A stretch of 64,000 nt of DNA. It comes from Pseudoalteromonas apostichopi (GTDB lineage Bacteria; Pseudomonadota; Gammaproteobacteria; Enterobacterales; Alteromonadaceae). Below the pieces are notes generated by a model. That model saw only the letters and a program-made list of their open reading frames with translations. It ran no database searches and was not told the DNA's origin. The position numbers and the translations under genes are program-made. Position 1 is the first letter of the stretch. Each line of letters begins with the position of its first letter. This document shows positions 43,040 to 52,374 of the stretch, piece by piece. Location: NCBI RefSeq assembly GCF_030297135.1, contig NZ_AP028066.1:1-64000 (forward strand), in the 5' to 3' direction.

Positions 43040-44268
43040 AATTCAACCAAAGTATTTAAGCGTTTGTTGCTTTGTTTTACAAATGGGTTTTGTAAATCCC
43101 AGGCATAGCCTGCAAGAATAGCACTGATCATCTCGCGAATTTGTTGGTTTTTCTCACTGTAAAAAATCACGTCTTGAAATGAGCCATCATACCAAGCACT
43201 GACGTAGGTTCTAAAGCAATTAACTCCTTGTTGCAAAGGCTCACTGTAATCGTTTTTGAAATCAACTTGCTCACCACGTAAGTAGCTATCAACTAAAGGA
43301 GCAACCAATGACGCTGATTTTAACGCAATCGTCACCCCAGATGAAAACACCGGATCTAAAAACTCACCAGCATTACCAAGTAGTGCAAAATGCTCACCAT
43401 ACAAGCTCGACACATTAGCAGAATAGCCTTTGATAGCACGCGCTTCACCTATCGCTTCTCGGTTGGCTAATAACTCACTTAAATAGCTGTCTTGCTCGAT
43501 AAATTCATTTAAGCCAGCGAGGGGGAGTTTATCTTCAAGCTGCTCTGGTTTACCAACTACACCAATGCTTGCCGTACCATCACTAAATGGAATCAACCAA
43601 TACCAAATATCTTTATGCTCTGGATGAACATTAATTAAGATTTTTTCACGGTCAAACTGGGGATCGCTAATATTATCTTTAAAATGGCTGAAAAAAGCCC
43701 AGCGTACAGGGAAATTTGATGCTGACTCTAAATCAAGTAAGCGAGGTAATACTCTGCCAAAACCACTGGCATCAAGTACAAAACGCCCTTTAATTTGATA
43801 GCGTTGCTGGTTTTCATCTGTAACATCAAGTAAAGCGCCATCTTCACAATCGGTGTACGCAAACACGCTATGCTGGTAACGTATTTCAGCCCCCTGCTGC
43901 ATGGCACCATCGGCTAAGCATTTATCAAAGTCCGCACGTTTTACCTGAAAAGTCGTGCCAGGGCCTTCGCTAAATTTTTCGGTAAAATCGATCGTTGTGT
44001 GGTCGCCCCGACGCTGAAACGCAGCACCATTTTTAAACTGAAATCCACGTGATTGTGCCTGTGCTTGCACCGTTTGCTCAAGGCCTGCTTCTTCTAAAAA
44101 GCTCATGCACTGGGGTAATAAACTTTCACCAATCGAAAAACGAGGAAAGGTTTGCTGCTCTAACACCACCACATGCCAACCTTTTTTCACCAGTAAACTG
44201 GCAGCCACGGCTCCTGAAGGGCCAGCACCAATAATAACAACATCGGCCTGTTGAACTTGATTATTCAC
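43027..44268 (-). CDS. FAD-dependent oxidoreductase, halogenase-like
   Basis: A 413-residue flavoprotein. The FAD-binding GAGPSGAVAASLL lies at the N-terminus; FSIGESLLP and LDASGFGRVLPRLL follow, and DPVFSSGVTIALKSA near residue 310 is typical. IWYWLIPF matches the WxWxIP signature of flavin-dependent halogenases. Related proteins in APE and xanthomonadin clusters are annotated as tryptophan-halogenase-like. It could halogenate or hydroxylate the aryl end of the pigment. Halogenase activity would also need the lysine that follows the FAD site, which I do not locate with confidence. It overlaps the DUF3261 gene and is separated from the MMPL gene by 3 bases. Confidence 0.82.
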   Translation of the reverse strand: MNNQVQQADVVIIGAGPSGAVAASLLVKKGWHVVVLEQQTFPRFSIGESLLPQCMSFLEEAGLEQTVQAQAQSRGFQFKNGAAFQRRGDHTTIDFTEKFSEGPGTTFQVKRADFDKCLADGAMQQGAEIRYQHSVFAYTDCEDGALLDVTDENQQRYQIKGRFVLDASGFGRVLPRLLDLESASNFPVRWAFFSHFKDNISDPQFDREKILINVHPEHKDIWYWLIPFSDGTASIGVVGKPEQLEDKLPLAGLNEFIEQDSYLSELLANREAIGEARAIKGYSANVSSLYGEHFALLGNAGEFLDPVFSSGVTIALKSASLVAPLVDSYLRGEQVDFKNDYSEPLQQGVNCFRTYVSAWYDGSFQDVIFYSEKNQQIREMISAILAGYAWDLQNPFVKQSNKRLNTLVELCRD

Positions 44269-44271
44269 CTA

Positions 44272-46491
44272 TTATTTTTCCTTATTTTTAGGTAATGCAA
44301 TACTGAGCGGCGCCAGGATATAGATACAAACTAGCCCCACTAATACCGTTAATCCGAAACTGAAAATGGCCGGCGTTTTCGAAACGGCCAACATGCCAAA
44401 TACCCACATCGATGAAGCCGCTGATAAACTAATTGCAAGCACATTGCTAGGACTTAAATTATTAACTTGATAAAACACCAAATAATCAATTGCCAAGGCT
44501 AATATCAATAAACAGCCTAACAGATTAAAAATCGATAGCTGAGATTGCAGCGCACTGCAGAGCAGCAGTACTGCAGAAGTTGTTAGTATAAGCACTAAAA
44601 TTTGCTTACATGCTGTTTTAAAACCAAATTTAACGCTAAAAAGTAATAACGCAAAGATCATCGCAATGGCCAGTGTCACCAGTAACGAATTTGAGTAATG
44701 GCTTAAACCTTCGCTTATCATCGCAACTTTATCGTAAACAATTAAGTCTGTAGAAGCGTTGGCCAAATCCTTAAGCTCGGATTTATTTACACCGGTTACC
44801 ATAAACCAGCTTGCGGTTAGTATATTGTTTGAGATCACTTGGTTAGCGATTAACGGCGCTAATGGTGAATTAAGTGCCGCGTTTAAATCAAGCATTGATG
44901 TTGAGAGCTCAACAGGCGTCCCTGTCATTTGGCTAACCACACTCATGGCTTGCTGGGCCGAATGGAATTGCTCGTAGTTTTGTTTTTGCAATTGCTTACT
45001 AGGCACTAAGTCACTAAGCATCAATACGTTACCATTGAGCCCAGTTATTTTTGTCTTGAGTGTTTCTTGTTTTTCTAGTAATTGCTGCGCATTATCGGCA
45101 AATAAAATCATGATTTGGCCATTATCTTTTCCTAATAAAGACATATGCAACGCTTCGTTTTGCATTAAATCAGCAGGACTTGCATTTAACAGCTTTACAT
45201 CATCATTAATCACAGGGGGTTTTAGTAAGGCAAAGGCACTCAGTAGCACTAACATCAGCATGCTGAGTGCAACGCGATAATGCGTTAATCGTTTTAAATA
45301 ACCACTTAACATGTTTGCTAATCGATGAGCAGCAGCGTTAATGGTTAAACCAGCTTGCCAATAGGGAAATAAGATACGGGTGCAAAGCCAAGCTGTAACT
45401 AGCCCTGCAACAACAAATACGCCTACTTGACTGAGTAACTGTACTGGCGAGAAAAACAAACTCGCGTAACCGAGTATAGTGGTTAGTAACGACAGCAACA
45501 GCGCCAGTTTGAGCCCTTGGCTAAAACCTTGCGGCTGCTCGGTTAAATCAAGCATGCCATGAAATGCATAATCAATGGCAATACCAATCAGCGTCACTGC
45601 AAACACCATGGTTAATACATGCACCTGACTAAAAATACTGATCAGCGCAATGGTGCCGCCAATAGCGGCGCTTATCACGGTTACAGAGGCCAGCCACAAT
45701 GCATTTATCGAGCGAAACACCCACACCACCATCACAATAAGCGCCAGCAAGCTCACCGAACCAAACAAGGTCATTTCAAATTTGGCTTGCTGCGCATTTG
45801 CTGCGGTATGAAATAAAGCACCGGCATAGCGAATTTGTGTATCGGGATAGCGGCTTTCAAGCTCAGCGATATAGGTAACTATCTCATTGCTCAAAGCTAT
45901 TGATTGATTTATTGAAAAGGCATTGTCAGCACTTTGCACGAATAACATTAAATACTCATCACCTTGATAGTTAATGTTAATTCGGCCATCTTGCAGCTCA
46001 AATTGCTGCATGTGCGCCATTGCCTCGGATAAGAACCCCGCTGTAGCAAGCGTAGGGTCTTGGTTGATAGTACTTGAAACAAAAGGATCAGCGACTTTAC
46101 TCAACTGATTAAAGTAATACTGTTGAAAGCGATTAGCATCGCCAATCGCTTGCTTATATTCCTCGGAAACTAAATGCCCTGCGTACTGACCGTAAAATGC
46201 TGCCAACTGGGATATTTCTGGTAACTTAAAACGAGGCTCAATACGTTTGCTAGAAAGCCACTGTTCTAAATCATCATAAGCTTTTACTGCATTCTCACCC
46301 CGAAAAGAAAAGCTTAACTGCTGTTTATTAGCTGAAAAAAAGTGTTCTTCGACTTGCTGTAAACGCGGTTCTGACTTTGGCAACAAAGCCAAAATATCAT
46401 TATTCAACGTAGGCTGTTTTAGAATAAAAACAACCACTAAGGCGCTAACTAATAGGCTCAGCCAAGCGAGCGTTAGGCCCCATGCTTTCAC
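44272..46491 (-). CDS. apeM: MMPL/RND-family lipid exporter, aryl-polyene operon
   Basis: A 739-residue inner-membrane protein of the MMPL (RND) type: one helix at residues 7-25, a large periplasmic loop, a block of five helices near 235-390, another helix near 405, a second periplasmic loop, then a final helical block from about 600. The central block contains VTLIGIAIDYAFHGMLDL, the usual proton-relay region with Asp and Tyr, and the late block has LLILALAIDYLVFYQV. The role inferred from position is moving the lipid-linked polyene across or out of the inner membrane, towards the LolA-like protein encoded just upstream. Overlap with that gene is 4 bases. Confidence 0.85.
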   Translation of the reverse strand: MKAWGLTLAWLSLLVSALVVVFILKQPTLNNDILALLPKSEPRLQQVEEHFFSANKQQLSFSFRGENAVKAYDDLEQWLSSKRIEPRFKLPEISQLAAFYGQYAGHLVSEEYKQAIGDANRFQQYYFNQLSKVADPFVSSTINQDPTLATAGFLSEAMAHMQQFELQDGRININYQGDEYLMLFVQSADNAFSINQSIALSNEIVTYIAELESRYPDTQIRYAGALFHTAANAQQAKFEMTLFGSVSLLALIVMVVWVFRSINALWLASVTVISAAIGGTIALISIFSQVHVLTMVFAVTLIGIAIDYAFHGMLDLTEQPQGFSQGLKLALLLSLLTTILGYASLFFSPVQLLSQVGVFVVAGLVTAWLCTRILFPYWQAGLTINAAAHRLANMLSGYLKRLTHYRVALSMLMLVLLSAFALLKPPVINDDVKLLNASPADLMQNEALHMSLLGKDNGQIMILFADNAQQLLEKQETLKTKITGLNGNVLMLSDLVPSKQLQKQNYEQFHSAQQAMSVVSQMTGTPVELSTSMLDLNAALNSPLAPLIANQVISNNILTASWFMVTGVNKSELKDLANASTDLIVYDKVAMISEGLSHYSNSLLVTLAIAMIFALLLFSVKFGFKTACKQILVLILTTSAVLLLCSALQSQLSIFNLLGCLLILALAIDYLVFYQVNNLSPSNVLAISLSAASSMWVFGMLAVSKTPAIFSFGLTVLVGLVCIYILAPLSIALPKNKEK

Positions 46492-47006
46492 TGTTTTTGC
46501 TCATTGTGAGGATAAGCAAAGCGTAATACAGTAAAGTTACCATTTGCTTCTTGAAGACGCACACGGCTCACTTGCTCTGCTGCTACACATAATTCGAACT
46601 GACTAAATAGCTGCTTTAGCAGGTCATCTTTAGGTAATAAAGTCTGACAAGCGGGCTCTGCATGGTCTGTCATCGTAAATTGCTCAGCAAGCGCCACTTC
46701 ATCATGCTTTAAAATTGCTTGCAGTAAATTAACGTAAGGCTCAGCGCCTTTTTGTAGCTGCGGCTCATCTTGAGCGTTAAGTGTATATACTTGCCCTTGC
46801 TTAATTAATAGCGTGCTTTTAACCGGAGACTCAACCTGCCAAGTGAGGCCATCTTCAGCAAGTTCAAACGAACCTGTTGATATAAAAGGTTTACTAAATC
46901 CTTTAAAATGCTTCTCTTGGCTAAATGTGCCTTGCTCTGTCACTGCGCTTGATGCAAACACAGGAAAAAAAACTAGCACACTCAGTAACAACACGCTTAA
47001 TCGCAT
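46488..47006 (-). CDS. apeL: LolA-like periplasmic carrier of the aryl-polyene operon
   Basis: A 172-residue exported protein; signal peptide 1-19. The predicted fold is the half-barrel of LolA: GTFSQEKHFKGFSKPFISTG followed by LTWQVESPVKSTLLI, both typical of the LolA-related proteins in APE, xanthomonadin and flexirubin clusters. It lacks a lipobox, so it should be soluble. It would carry a lipid-linked polyene across the periplasm. Two Cys (near 130 and 141) could form a disulfide. The start codon overlaps the thioesterase stop by one base and the end overlaps the MMPL gene. Confidence 0.8.
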   Translation of the reverse strand: MRLSVLLLSVLVFFPVFASSAVTEQGTFSQEKHFKGFSKPFISTGSFELAEDGLTWQVESPVKSTLLIKQGQVYTLNAQDEPQLQKGAEPYVNLLQAILKHDEVALAEQFTMTDHAEPACQTLLPKDDLLKQLFSQFELCVAAEQVSRVRLQEANGNFTVLRFAYPHNEQKQ

Positions 47007-47431
47007 TAAATCACCTTTTGAAGTTTTTCATGTAAAACAGGCGGCGAAACAAACTGCATTTCTTTTTTCTCTATATCAACCGCAACTTGGATAGTCGTTG
47101 CTTTGGTTAACTTTTTACCTGTAGCGCAATCAGTGATTACGTAATCGATACGTAATCGTGTTTCATATTCTTTTAAGTACGCATCAACGCGGATTTTTTG
47201 TGTGAACAATGCTGAGCCGACGTACTTAATATGCATGTCAATAATCGGCCACGCATAGCCAGATTCTTGCATTTGCACATAGTCATAATCAAACAAACGC
47301 AGTAACTCGCAGCGCGCGACTTCTAAATAGCGCGGGTAATTACCATGCCATACCACATTCATTGGATCGCAATCATGAAAAGGAATTTCAATCTCAACAT
47401 GAGTGCTCAGCAAAGAGCCACGACTATGCAT
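47006..47431 (-). CDS. apeK: 4HBT-type thioesterase, aryl-polyene operon
   Basis: A 141-residue hotdog thioesterase. The block IPFHDCDPMNVVWHGNYPRYLEVARCELLRLF is the 4-hydroxybenzoyl-CoA thioesterase signature, with Asp in the catalytic position. In APE assembly it may release or edit acyl-ACP or acyl-CoA intermediates. I start at ATG 47431 because GGAG lies about 6 bases upstream; the longer frame from 47464 lies inside the preceding gene. It overlaps the ammonia-lyase gene by 8 bases and the LolA-like gene by one. The length fits the family. Confidence 0.85.
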   Translation of the reverse strand: MHSRGSLLSTHVEIEIPFHDCDPMNVVWHGNYPRYLEVARCELLRLFDYDYVQMQESGYAWPIIDMHIKYVGSALFTQKIRVDAYLKEYETRLRIDYVITDCATGKKLTKATTIQVAVDIEKKEMQFVSPPVLHEKLQKVI

Positions 47432-48968
47432 ATAAACTCCAACGTTTTGTTTGAATAGCGTCAACCGTAAAGCGAAGAACAGCTTCTAGTGGACGGTCTT
47501 CATCAAGCAGCGGGAAAAACTCGCTAATGTCTTGATACATACTTTGTACATCACTGGTTAAACTGGCAAATTCAAGCTCACCGCTATTAATACGTAAACG
47601 CAAACCTTGAATACTCGCAAGCAGGGTACTTGCAACCACTTGCTCAGTAAGCTGCAATATACGCAAACAATCTCGCGCTGCTATGGTTCCCATACTCACT
47701 TTATCTTGGTTGTGACACTCGGTTGAACGAGAAAACACACTTGCAGGCATGGTCAGTTTTAATGCTTCAGCCGTGTATGCACTGGCACCAATTTGTACCG
47801 CTTTAAACCCATGGTTAATGTAACGACGCTCATCATTACTTGCCGATAGATTAGAGGGTAACCCATTGTTATAGCGTGTATCCACTAAGGATGCTATTTG
47901 TCTGTCAGCTAAGTCAGCTAAATTAGCAACAGCGGTTTTCATGCTATCCATTACCATTGCAATATGACCACCATAGAAGTGACCACCATGCAGTACGTGT
48001 TCACCTTCACCATCAATGATTGGATTATCATTTGCTGAATTTAGTTCATTTTCAATCATTTGCCTAAACCACGGCAAACTATCTTGAAGCACACCAATAA
48101 CATGTGGAGCACAGCGAATTGAATACCTATCTTGCAAGCGGTCAGCGTTACGTGGGTGCTCTACATGGTTTAAGTCTCCACGGATCCATGCAGCTACTTG
48201 CTGCTGCCCTGGATGTGGCTTCACCGAAAACAAAATATCATCAAAGTGATGACTGTTACCTTTTAATGCAAGACTTGCAAGGGCTGTTATGCGGCTGGTC
48301 AGTTTAGCTAAGTAATCTGCTCTATCATAAGCAAGACATGCCAATGCAGTCATTACGGCAGTCCCATTCATGACTGCCAACCCTTCTTTTGGGCGTAGCT
48401 TTAATGGCTTTAAGCCAAGCTCCTGCATCACCTCTAAACTGTTTTTAATTTCGCCTTTGTAATACACATCGCGCTCACCAACCATGGCACCGGCTACATA
48501 CGAAAGCGGAGTTAAATCACCACTGGCTCCCACAGACCCTTCTTGTGGGATCACCGGTACAATATTGTGATTTAAAAAGTCACGTAATAAATTCAACATC
48601 TCCCAGCTAACGCCAGAATACCCTTGCGAAAGCGAGGTTAAACGGGTCGCTAAAATAGCGCGCCCTTGGGCTTGATTAAACACATCGCCAAGACCACAAC
48701 CATGAAATCGAGTAAGATGCAGTGGTAACTCATTGACTAAATCAAGTGGCACTTTTACGGTTACCGAGTCACCATAACCTGTGGTAACACCATATATCAC
48801 CCCATCATCTTCAAGCAACTTATCTAAAAACGCTACGGCGCTGTCTATTTTATTCGCAAATTGACGGTCTGACGTTAACGCTACAGCACCTTGCTCTAAT
48901 GCAATATGAACGATATCTTCGATTGATAAACGCTGTTGGCCAAAAACGGTAGTCGAGTGCTCTGACAC
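47424..48968 (-). CDS. Aromatic amino acid (His/Tyr/Phe) ammonia-lyase, MIO-type
   Basis: A 514-residue lyase that removes ammonia from an aromatic amino acid. The MIO-forming triad Ala148-Ser149-Gly150 is intact in GSVGASGDLTPLSY. TTGYGDS supplies the conserved Tyr. The specificity pair appears as Phe88-His89 in TRFHGCGLG, in place of the His-Leu of Rhodobacter tyrosine ammonia-lyase or the Ser-His of histidine ammonia-lyase. It probably makes an aryl acrylate, such as coumarate, as pigment starter. I start at GTG 48968, with AAGGAG about 7 bases upstream. The longer frame up to 49157 lies within the previous gene. It starts one base after that gene's stop. Confidence 0.88.
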   Translation of the reverse strand: MSEHSTTVFGQQRLSIEDIVHIALEQGAVALTSDRQFANKIDSAVAFLDKLLEDDGVIYGVTTGYGDSVTVKVPLDLVNELPLHLTRFHGCGLGDVFNQAQGRAILATRLTSLSQGYSGVSWEMLNLLRDFLNHNIVPVIPQEGSVGASGDLTPLSYVAGAMVGERDVYYKGEIKNSLEVMQELGLKPLKLRPKEGLAVMNGTAVMTALACLAYDRADYLAKLTSRITALASLALKGNSHHFDDILFSVKPHPGQQQVAAWIRGDLNHVEHPRNADRLQDRYSIRCAPHVIGVLQDSLPWFRQMIENELNSANDNPIIDGEGEHVLHGGHFYGGHIAMVMDSMKTAVANLADLADRQIASLVDTRYNNGLPSNLSASNDERRYINHGFKAVQIGASAYTAEALKLTMPASVFSRSTECHNQDKVSMGTIAARDCLRILQLTEQVVASTLLASIQGLRLRINSGELEFASLTSDVQSMYQDISEFFPLLDEDRPLEAVLRFTVDAIQTKRWSLYA

Positions 48969-48969
48969 C

Positions 48970-49938
48970 TTAGTTCTCCTTGTTTTGACTACGAGACACT
49001 TGCTCGTCATTTTGCCAAAAATCATAAAAATTAAACCATTGATACGGATAGGCCGCAGCATAAAAACTGAGCCTTTGCGCATAATCGCTAACAATTTGTT
49101 GTAATGTTTGTTGCCTCGTTTTACGCGGTAAAACGAGTTTGTCGGCGTATTTTTCAAAAATCACGCGGTAAAATGTTTCGCCATTGGGCTTTTTATCTTT
49201 TAAACAAAACAGGTGAAACACCGGGCAATCTAACAGCGCAGCTAAAATAAATGGCCCTTGTGAAAAAGGGGCTGGCTTACCTAAAAAGTCAGCTTCGATA
49301 ACTCTTCCTGCAGTGGTGGTACTGGTTCTATCACCGACAATCACCACAATTTCACCCTGCTCGACTTTTTCTTTGAGCATAATTGCCATATCTGGGCCAA
49401 GATCGGTTACTTGAATTAGGTTTACTGCAACATCCGGATTAATACTTTTCAGTAATTTATTAAATTCGACCGCATGATGAGTAAACACCAATACATTGAT
49501 TTTTTTACTGTTTCGGTGTTGGCTAAGAGCTCTACATACCTCTAAGTTACCAAGGTGTGAGCCAATAAAAATAGCCCCTTGCTGTTGCTCATCAAGTTGT
49601 TTAAACAGCGCTTCGTTGGTGTAAAGAATATTATGTTGCTGAATTCGTCCAAGCCATGCATCTATTTTGTCAAAGGCGCTGTCAGCGAAGCAGCGAAAAT
49701 GACGAAAGCTATCGCGCCAAGTAACTGTTTTACTATTGCCATTCACTTTACGCGCTTGGGTTAAGAATGCATGTGACGCTTGGCGGGCAGTTTTGCCAGT
49801 TAAAAACAAATAAAACACCACCGGAAACAACACCAACCACAAGCCTTTTCGACCAAATACGCGATAACACACGAGCAATATTTGCATGCCTAAGCGATTG
49901 CCACGTTCTTGCATTTTTGACCAATGTCTTACAGCCAT
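48970..49938 (-). CDS. LpxL/HtrB-type lipid acyltransferase, aryl-polyene operon
   Basis: A 322-residue inner-membrane-associated acyltransferase. A hydrophobic segment lies near residues 33-50. GSHLGNLEVCRAL carries the HxxxxE-like catalytic pair (His and Glu), and GDRTSTT follows, as in lipid A late acyltransferases. It would add an acyl chain to the glycosylated polyene or a lipid anchor. In the E. coli and Xenorhabdus clusters I recall a fused glycosyltransferase-acyltransferase (ApeJ); here the two parts are separate genes overlapping by one base (TAATG). This could be the ancestral split form. The ammonia-lyase follows directly. Confidence 0.83.
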   Translation of the reverse strand: MAVRHWSKMQERGNRLGMQILLVCYRVFGRKGLWLVLFPVVFYLFLTGKTARQASHAFLTQARKVNGNSKTVTWRDSFRHFRCFADSAFDKIDAWLGRIQQHNILYTNEALFKQLDEQQQGAIFIGSHLGNLEVCRALSQHRNSKKINVLVFTHHAVEFNKLLKSINPDVAVNLIQVTDLGPDMAIMLKEKVEQGEIVVIVGDRTSTTTAGRVIEADFLGKPAPFSQGPFILAALLDCPVFHLFCLKDKKPNGETFYRVIFEKYADKLVLPRKTRQQTLQQIVSDYAQRLSFYAAAYPYQWFNFYDFWQNDEQVSRSQNKEN

Positions 49939-50675
49939 TAGCCAGCCACCTTACGCCAAAGCAGCTTAGGTGAGCGTAGCAACATGCCAAAGAATAAACG
50001 CGTATGCAGCCAAGAAATTCCCACGTTATCGTGTAAGGCTCGAAAATGTGATACACCATTTTCAGGGTAAATAACCTGGGTTGGCAAAAACGTGACTTTT
50101 ACACCTTGCCAATAAAGCCTGACCAAAATCTCTATGTCAAAGTCCATGCGCTTGCCAAGCGGTTGCTTTGTCATTAATTGCTCAACAGCTGCTAATGGAT
50201 AAACCCGAAAACCACACATTGAATCGACAATATCAAAGCTTAGGGTTTCCACCCAAACCCAAAAATGGGTGATATAACGGCTCAAATAACGGTGCTTAGG
50301 CACTGAGCTGTCATAAATTGGACAACCGCTGATCACTTTTTTCGGTGATTCATTACTCAGTTCAATCAACTTACTAATATCTGCTAACGAGTGCTGACCG
50401 TCTGCATCAACCTGAATAGCATGGCTAAACCCTTGCTGATAAGCAGCCGTCAACCCAGTTTGAACTGCCCCACCCTTACCTTGATTTTGAGCATGGCTTA
50501 TCAAGGTTAAAAAATCGTACTTAGCGTTAAGCTCTGCAAATACTTGCTTGGCATCAGCGTCACTGCCATCATCAACCATGATTATCGGCAGCTGTAATTC
50601 TTTTAGCTCATCGAGTACTGCAGCAATAGCATGGGTGTGATTGTAATTAGGAATAACAATACAAAACTGGTTCAT
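49938..50675 (-). CDS. Family 2 glycosyltransferase (dolichyl-phosphate-mannose-synthase-like)
   Basis: A 245-residue GT2 enzyme. It has VIPNYNHTHAIAAVLDEL, VDDGSDADA, GKGGAVQTGL and VDADGQH (the DxD metal motif), then DIVDSMCGFRVYPL, typical of GT2 enzymes acting on lipid phosphates. No membrane helices are present, so it likely acts at the cytoplasmic face. It may glycosylate the polyene or its lipid carrier. It overlaps the acyltransferase by one base, and corresponds to the N-terminal half of a fused ApeJ-type protein. The start is 3 bases after the dehydratase stop. Confidence 0.87.
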   Translation of the reverse strand: MNQFCIVIPNYNHTHAIAAVLDELKELQLPIIMVDDGSDADAKQVFAELNAKYDFLTLISHAQNQGKGGAVQTGLTAAYQQGFSHAIQVDADGQHSLADISKLIELSNESPKKVISGCPIYDSSVPKHRYLSRYITHFWVWVETLSFDIVDSMCGFRVYPLAAVEQLMTKQPLGKRMDFDIEILVRLYWQGVKVTFLPTQVIYPENGVSHFRALHDNVGISWLHTRLFFGMLLRSPKLLWRKVAG

Positions 50676-50678
50676 GGC

Positions 50679-51032
50679 TTAATCACAAAATACAATTCGA
50701 CCAGACGCATGCTGGCCTTTTTCTGATTGATAGCTAAACAAACATTTGCCTTTTGCATTGCGCTCAAGGGTGAGGTTTACCGTCATATCAGGGGTTGTTA
50801 CTACCTGAAACTTTAACACTTCTAAATCTTGTACTAGTTTGCCAAAACCCAAATATTGCTGAGCATATTTTACTGCCCAATCCAGCTGTACTACGCCTGC
50901 TAAAATTGGTGCATCTGGAAAGTGGCCGCGAAAATAATCTAAATCAGCCGCAATGGTTAACGCTAAACTCACGCTAGTTTCTGTTTGTGATAAAACGGCC
51001 ACCTCTGGGGTCACGTTATTCAGGCTTGGCAA
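50679..51032 (-). CDS. apeI: FabA/FabZ-like 3-hydroxyacyl-ACP dehydratase (second dehydratase)
   Basis: A 117-residue hotdog dehydratase. FRGHFPDAPILAGVVQLDWAV is the FabZ/FabA-type active-site block: the catalytic His sits in GHFP, and the acidic residue (Asp in QLDW) on the central helix. It works with the second dehydratase, ApeP. It is shorter than FabZ (about 150) but typical for ApeI. The gene overlaps the ligase by 17 bases and lies 4 bases before the glycosyltransferase. Confidence 0.88.
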   Translation of the reverse strand: MPSLNNVTPEVAVLSQTETSVSLALTIAADLDYFRGHFPDAPILAGVVQLDWAVKYAQQYLGFGKLVQDLEVLKFQVVTTPDMTVNLTLERNAKGKCLFSYQSEKGQHASGRIVFCD

Positions 51033-52374
51033 AATACTGCTCCAATGTTTTTAAACTTAATTTAGCTTGGCTGTTAAAAGGAAGTGCATCGATATAGCGC
51101 CATTTACGTGGTAAGCAAATACGTTCAAAGCGATTCGAAAGGTGCGCTTGTAAAGCCCGGTTAATTACCAATTTACCCTGCTGTTCAAGCTCTTTATTTG
51201 CCTCATCACTGAGCACAACCACCGCACCAATTTGCACCCGCTTAGCTGGAATAACCACCACTTTTGCTTCTTTTACCCAGTCATGGCTTTGCAAATAACT
51301 CTCAAGCTCATCTAGATTCAAACGTTTTTCTTCAATTTTTATCGTTCTGTCTATACGGCCCAACAGTTTGAATTGACCATTTTTATGAACGAGTGCCCTA
51401 TCATCTAACGGAAAATTCGATTGCTCTAAAATCGCAGAATCGAGCATCAAGCGCCCTTCATGATTCAGCGATAAAAAATTACCATTAAACGGCTGCCATG
51501 GTACATCGACCGCTGCCTGTGTAACTTGTCGATAAGCAATACCGCCAGTCTCTGTACTACCAAAGACTTGTGTTGCTGGGCGAGCTAACTGGTTAAATAA
51601 AGTTTCGGCATGTTCATTATTGAGTGGTCCGCCAGAGGAAAATAACCACTTAATTTTGTCGCGCTCAGGTATTAAAACATTATCAGCGCATAAACGGCCG
51701 AGTTGCGCAGGGCTTGAAACGAGCGCTGCATAACGAATATTTTCTAGCCTTTGCGCAATATGTTCAGGATACTGAATTTGTTCACTATCAATTATATGGC
51801 CTTTCGCCAACGGCCAAAGTAAACGAAACAATAAGCCGTAAATATGCTGATGCGAAACGGTTGCTAAAAACGTAAACTGGCTGGGTAAGTCAAATGACAT
51901 TGAAAGTACTGCAAGCTCTCTATTTAATACCCGCCACGGTTTCACAATCGGTTTAGATTGTCCTGATGAGCCTGACGTATAAAATATAACAGCAGTGTTT
52001 GTTGGCCATTGTAAACGGTTAGTTTGCAAAGGCGTGTGACCAAGGCTGTGTTCAAGGTTGGTAAATAGCACATCGTCATCTATATTGGTCGCATCGCCGG
52101 CAAAAAAAGCAGACTGCGCAAGCAATAAACTTAATGTTTCATGCTGACCATTAGGTGGCAAAATAACATTATGACCACTACAGGCTAAAGCAAATAAGCG
52201 CACTGCAAATTGGTAGGTATCAGGATGGAATAACACTACATGGCTGCCAGTTTTCAGCGCTGTGAGCTTACTTTGATAAGCCGCAATATCAGCAAAAAAC
52301 TGTGTTTGTGTTATTGGCTGCCCAGCAACAACAAATGCAGCGTCGGGGTGAAATTTCAGGTTACTCGCTACCAT
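51016..52374 (-). CDS. apeH: Acyl/aryl-AMP ligase, starter activation
   Basis: A 452-residue member of the ANL superfamily. The P-loop-like FYTSGSSGQSKPIVKPW and the tail block RIDRTIKIEEKRLNLDELE, with the hinge region and Lys preceding, are present; FGSTETGG is the adenylate motif. It activates an aryl carboxylate (4-hydroxybenzoate, coumarate or like) and loads it on an ACP in the APE pathway. It lacks membrane helices. Start ATG 52374 overlaps the membrane-protein gene by 14 bases. The length is typical for ApeH. The acid used is not determined by sequence, but the ammonia-lyase downstream makes an aryl acrylate likely. Confidence 0.87.
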   Translation of the reverse strand: MVASNLKFHPDAAFVVAGQPITQTQFFADIAAYQSKLTALKTGSHVVLFHPDTYQFAVRLFALACSGHNVILPPNGQHETLSLLLAQSAFFAGDATNIDDDVLFTNLEHSLGHTPLQTNRLQWPTNTAVIFYTSGSSGQSKPIVKPWRVLNRELAVLSMSFDLPSQFTFLATVSHQHIYGLLFRLLWPLAKGHIIDSEQIQYPEHIAQRLENIRYAALVSSPAQLGRLCADNVLIPERDKIKWLFSSGGPLNNEHAETLFNQLARPATQVFGSTETGGIAYRQVTQAAVDVPWQPFNGNFLSLNHEGRLMLDSAILEQSNFPLDDRALVHKNGQFKLLGRIDRTIKIEEKRLNLDELESYLQSHDWVKEAKVVVIPAKRVQIGAVVVLSDEANKELEQQGKLVINRALQAHLSNRFERICLPRKWRYIDALPFNSQAKLSLKTLEQYFAKPE

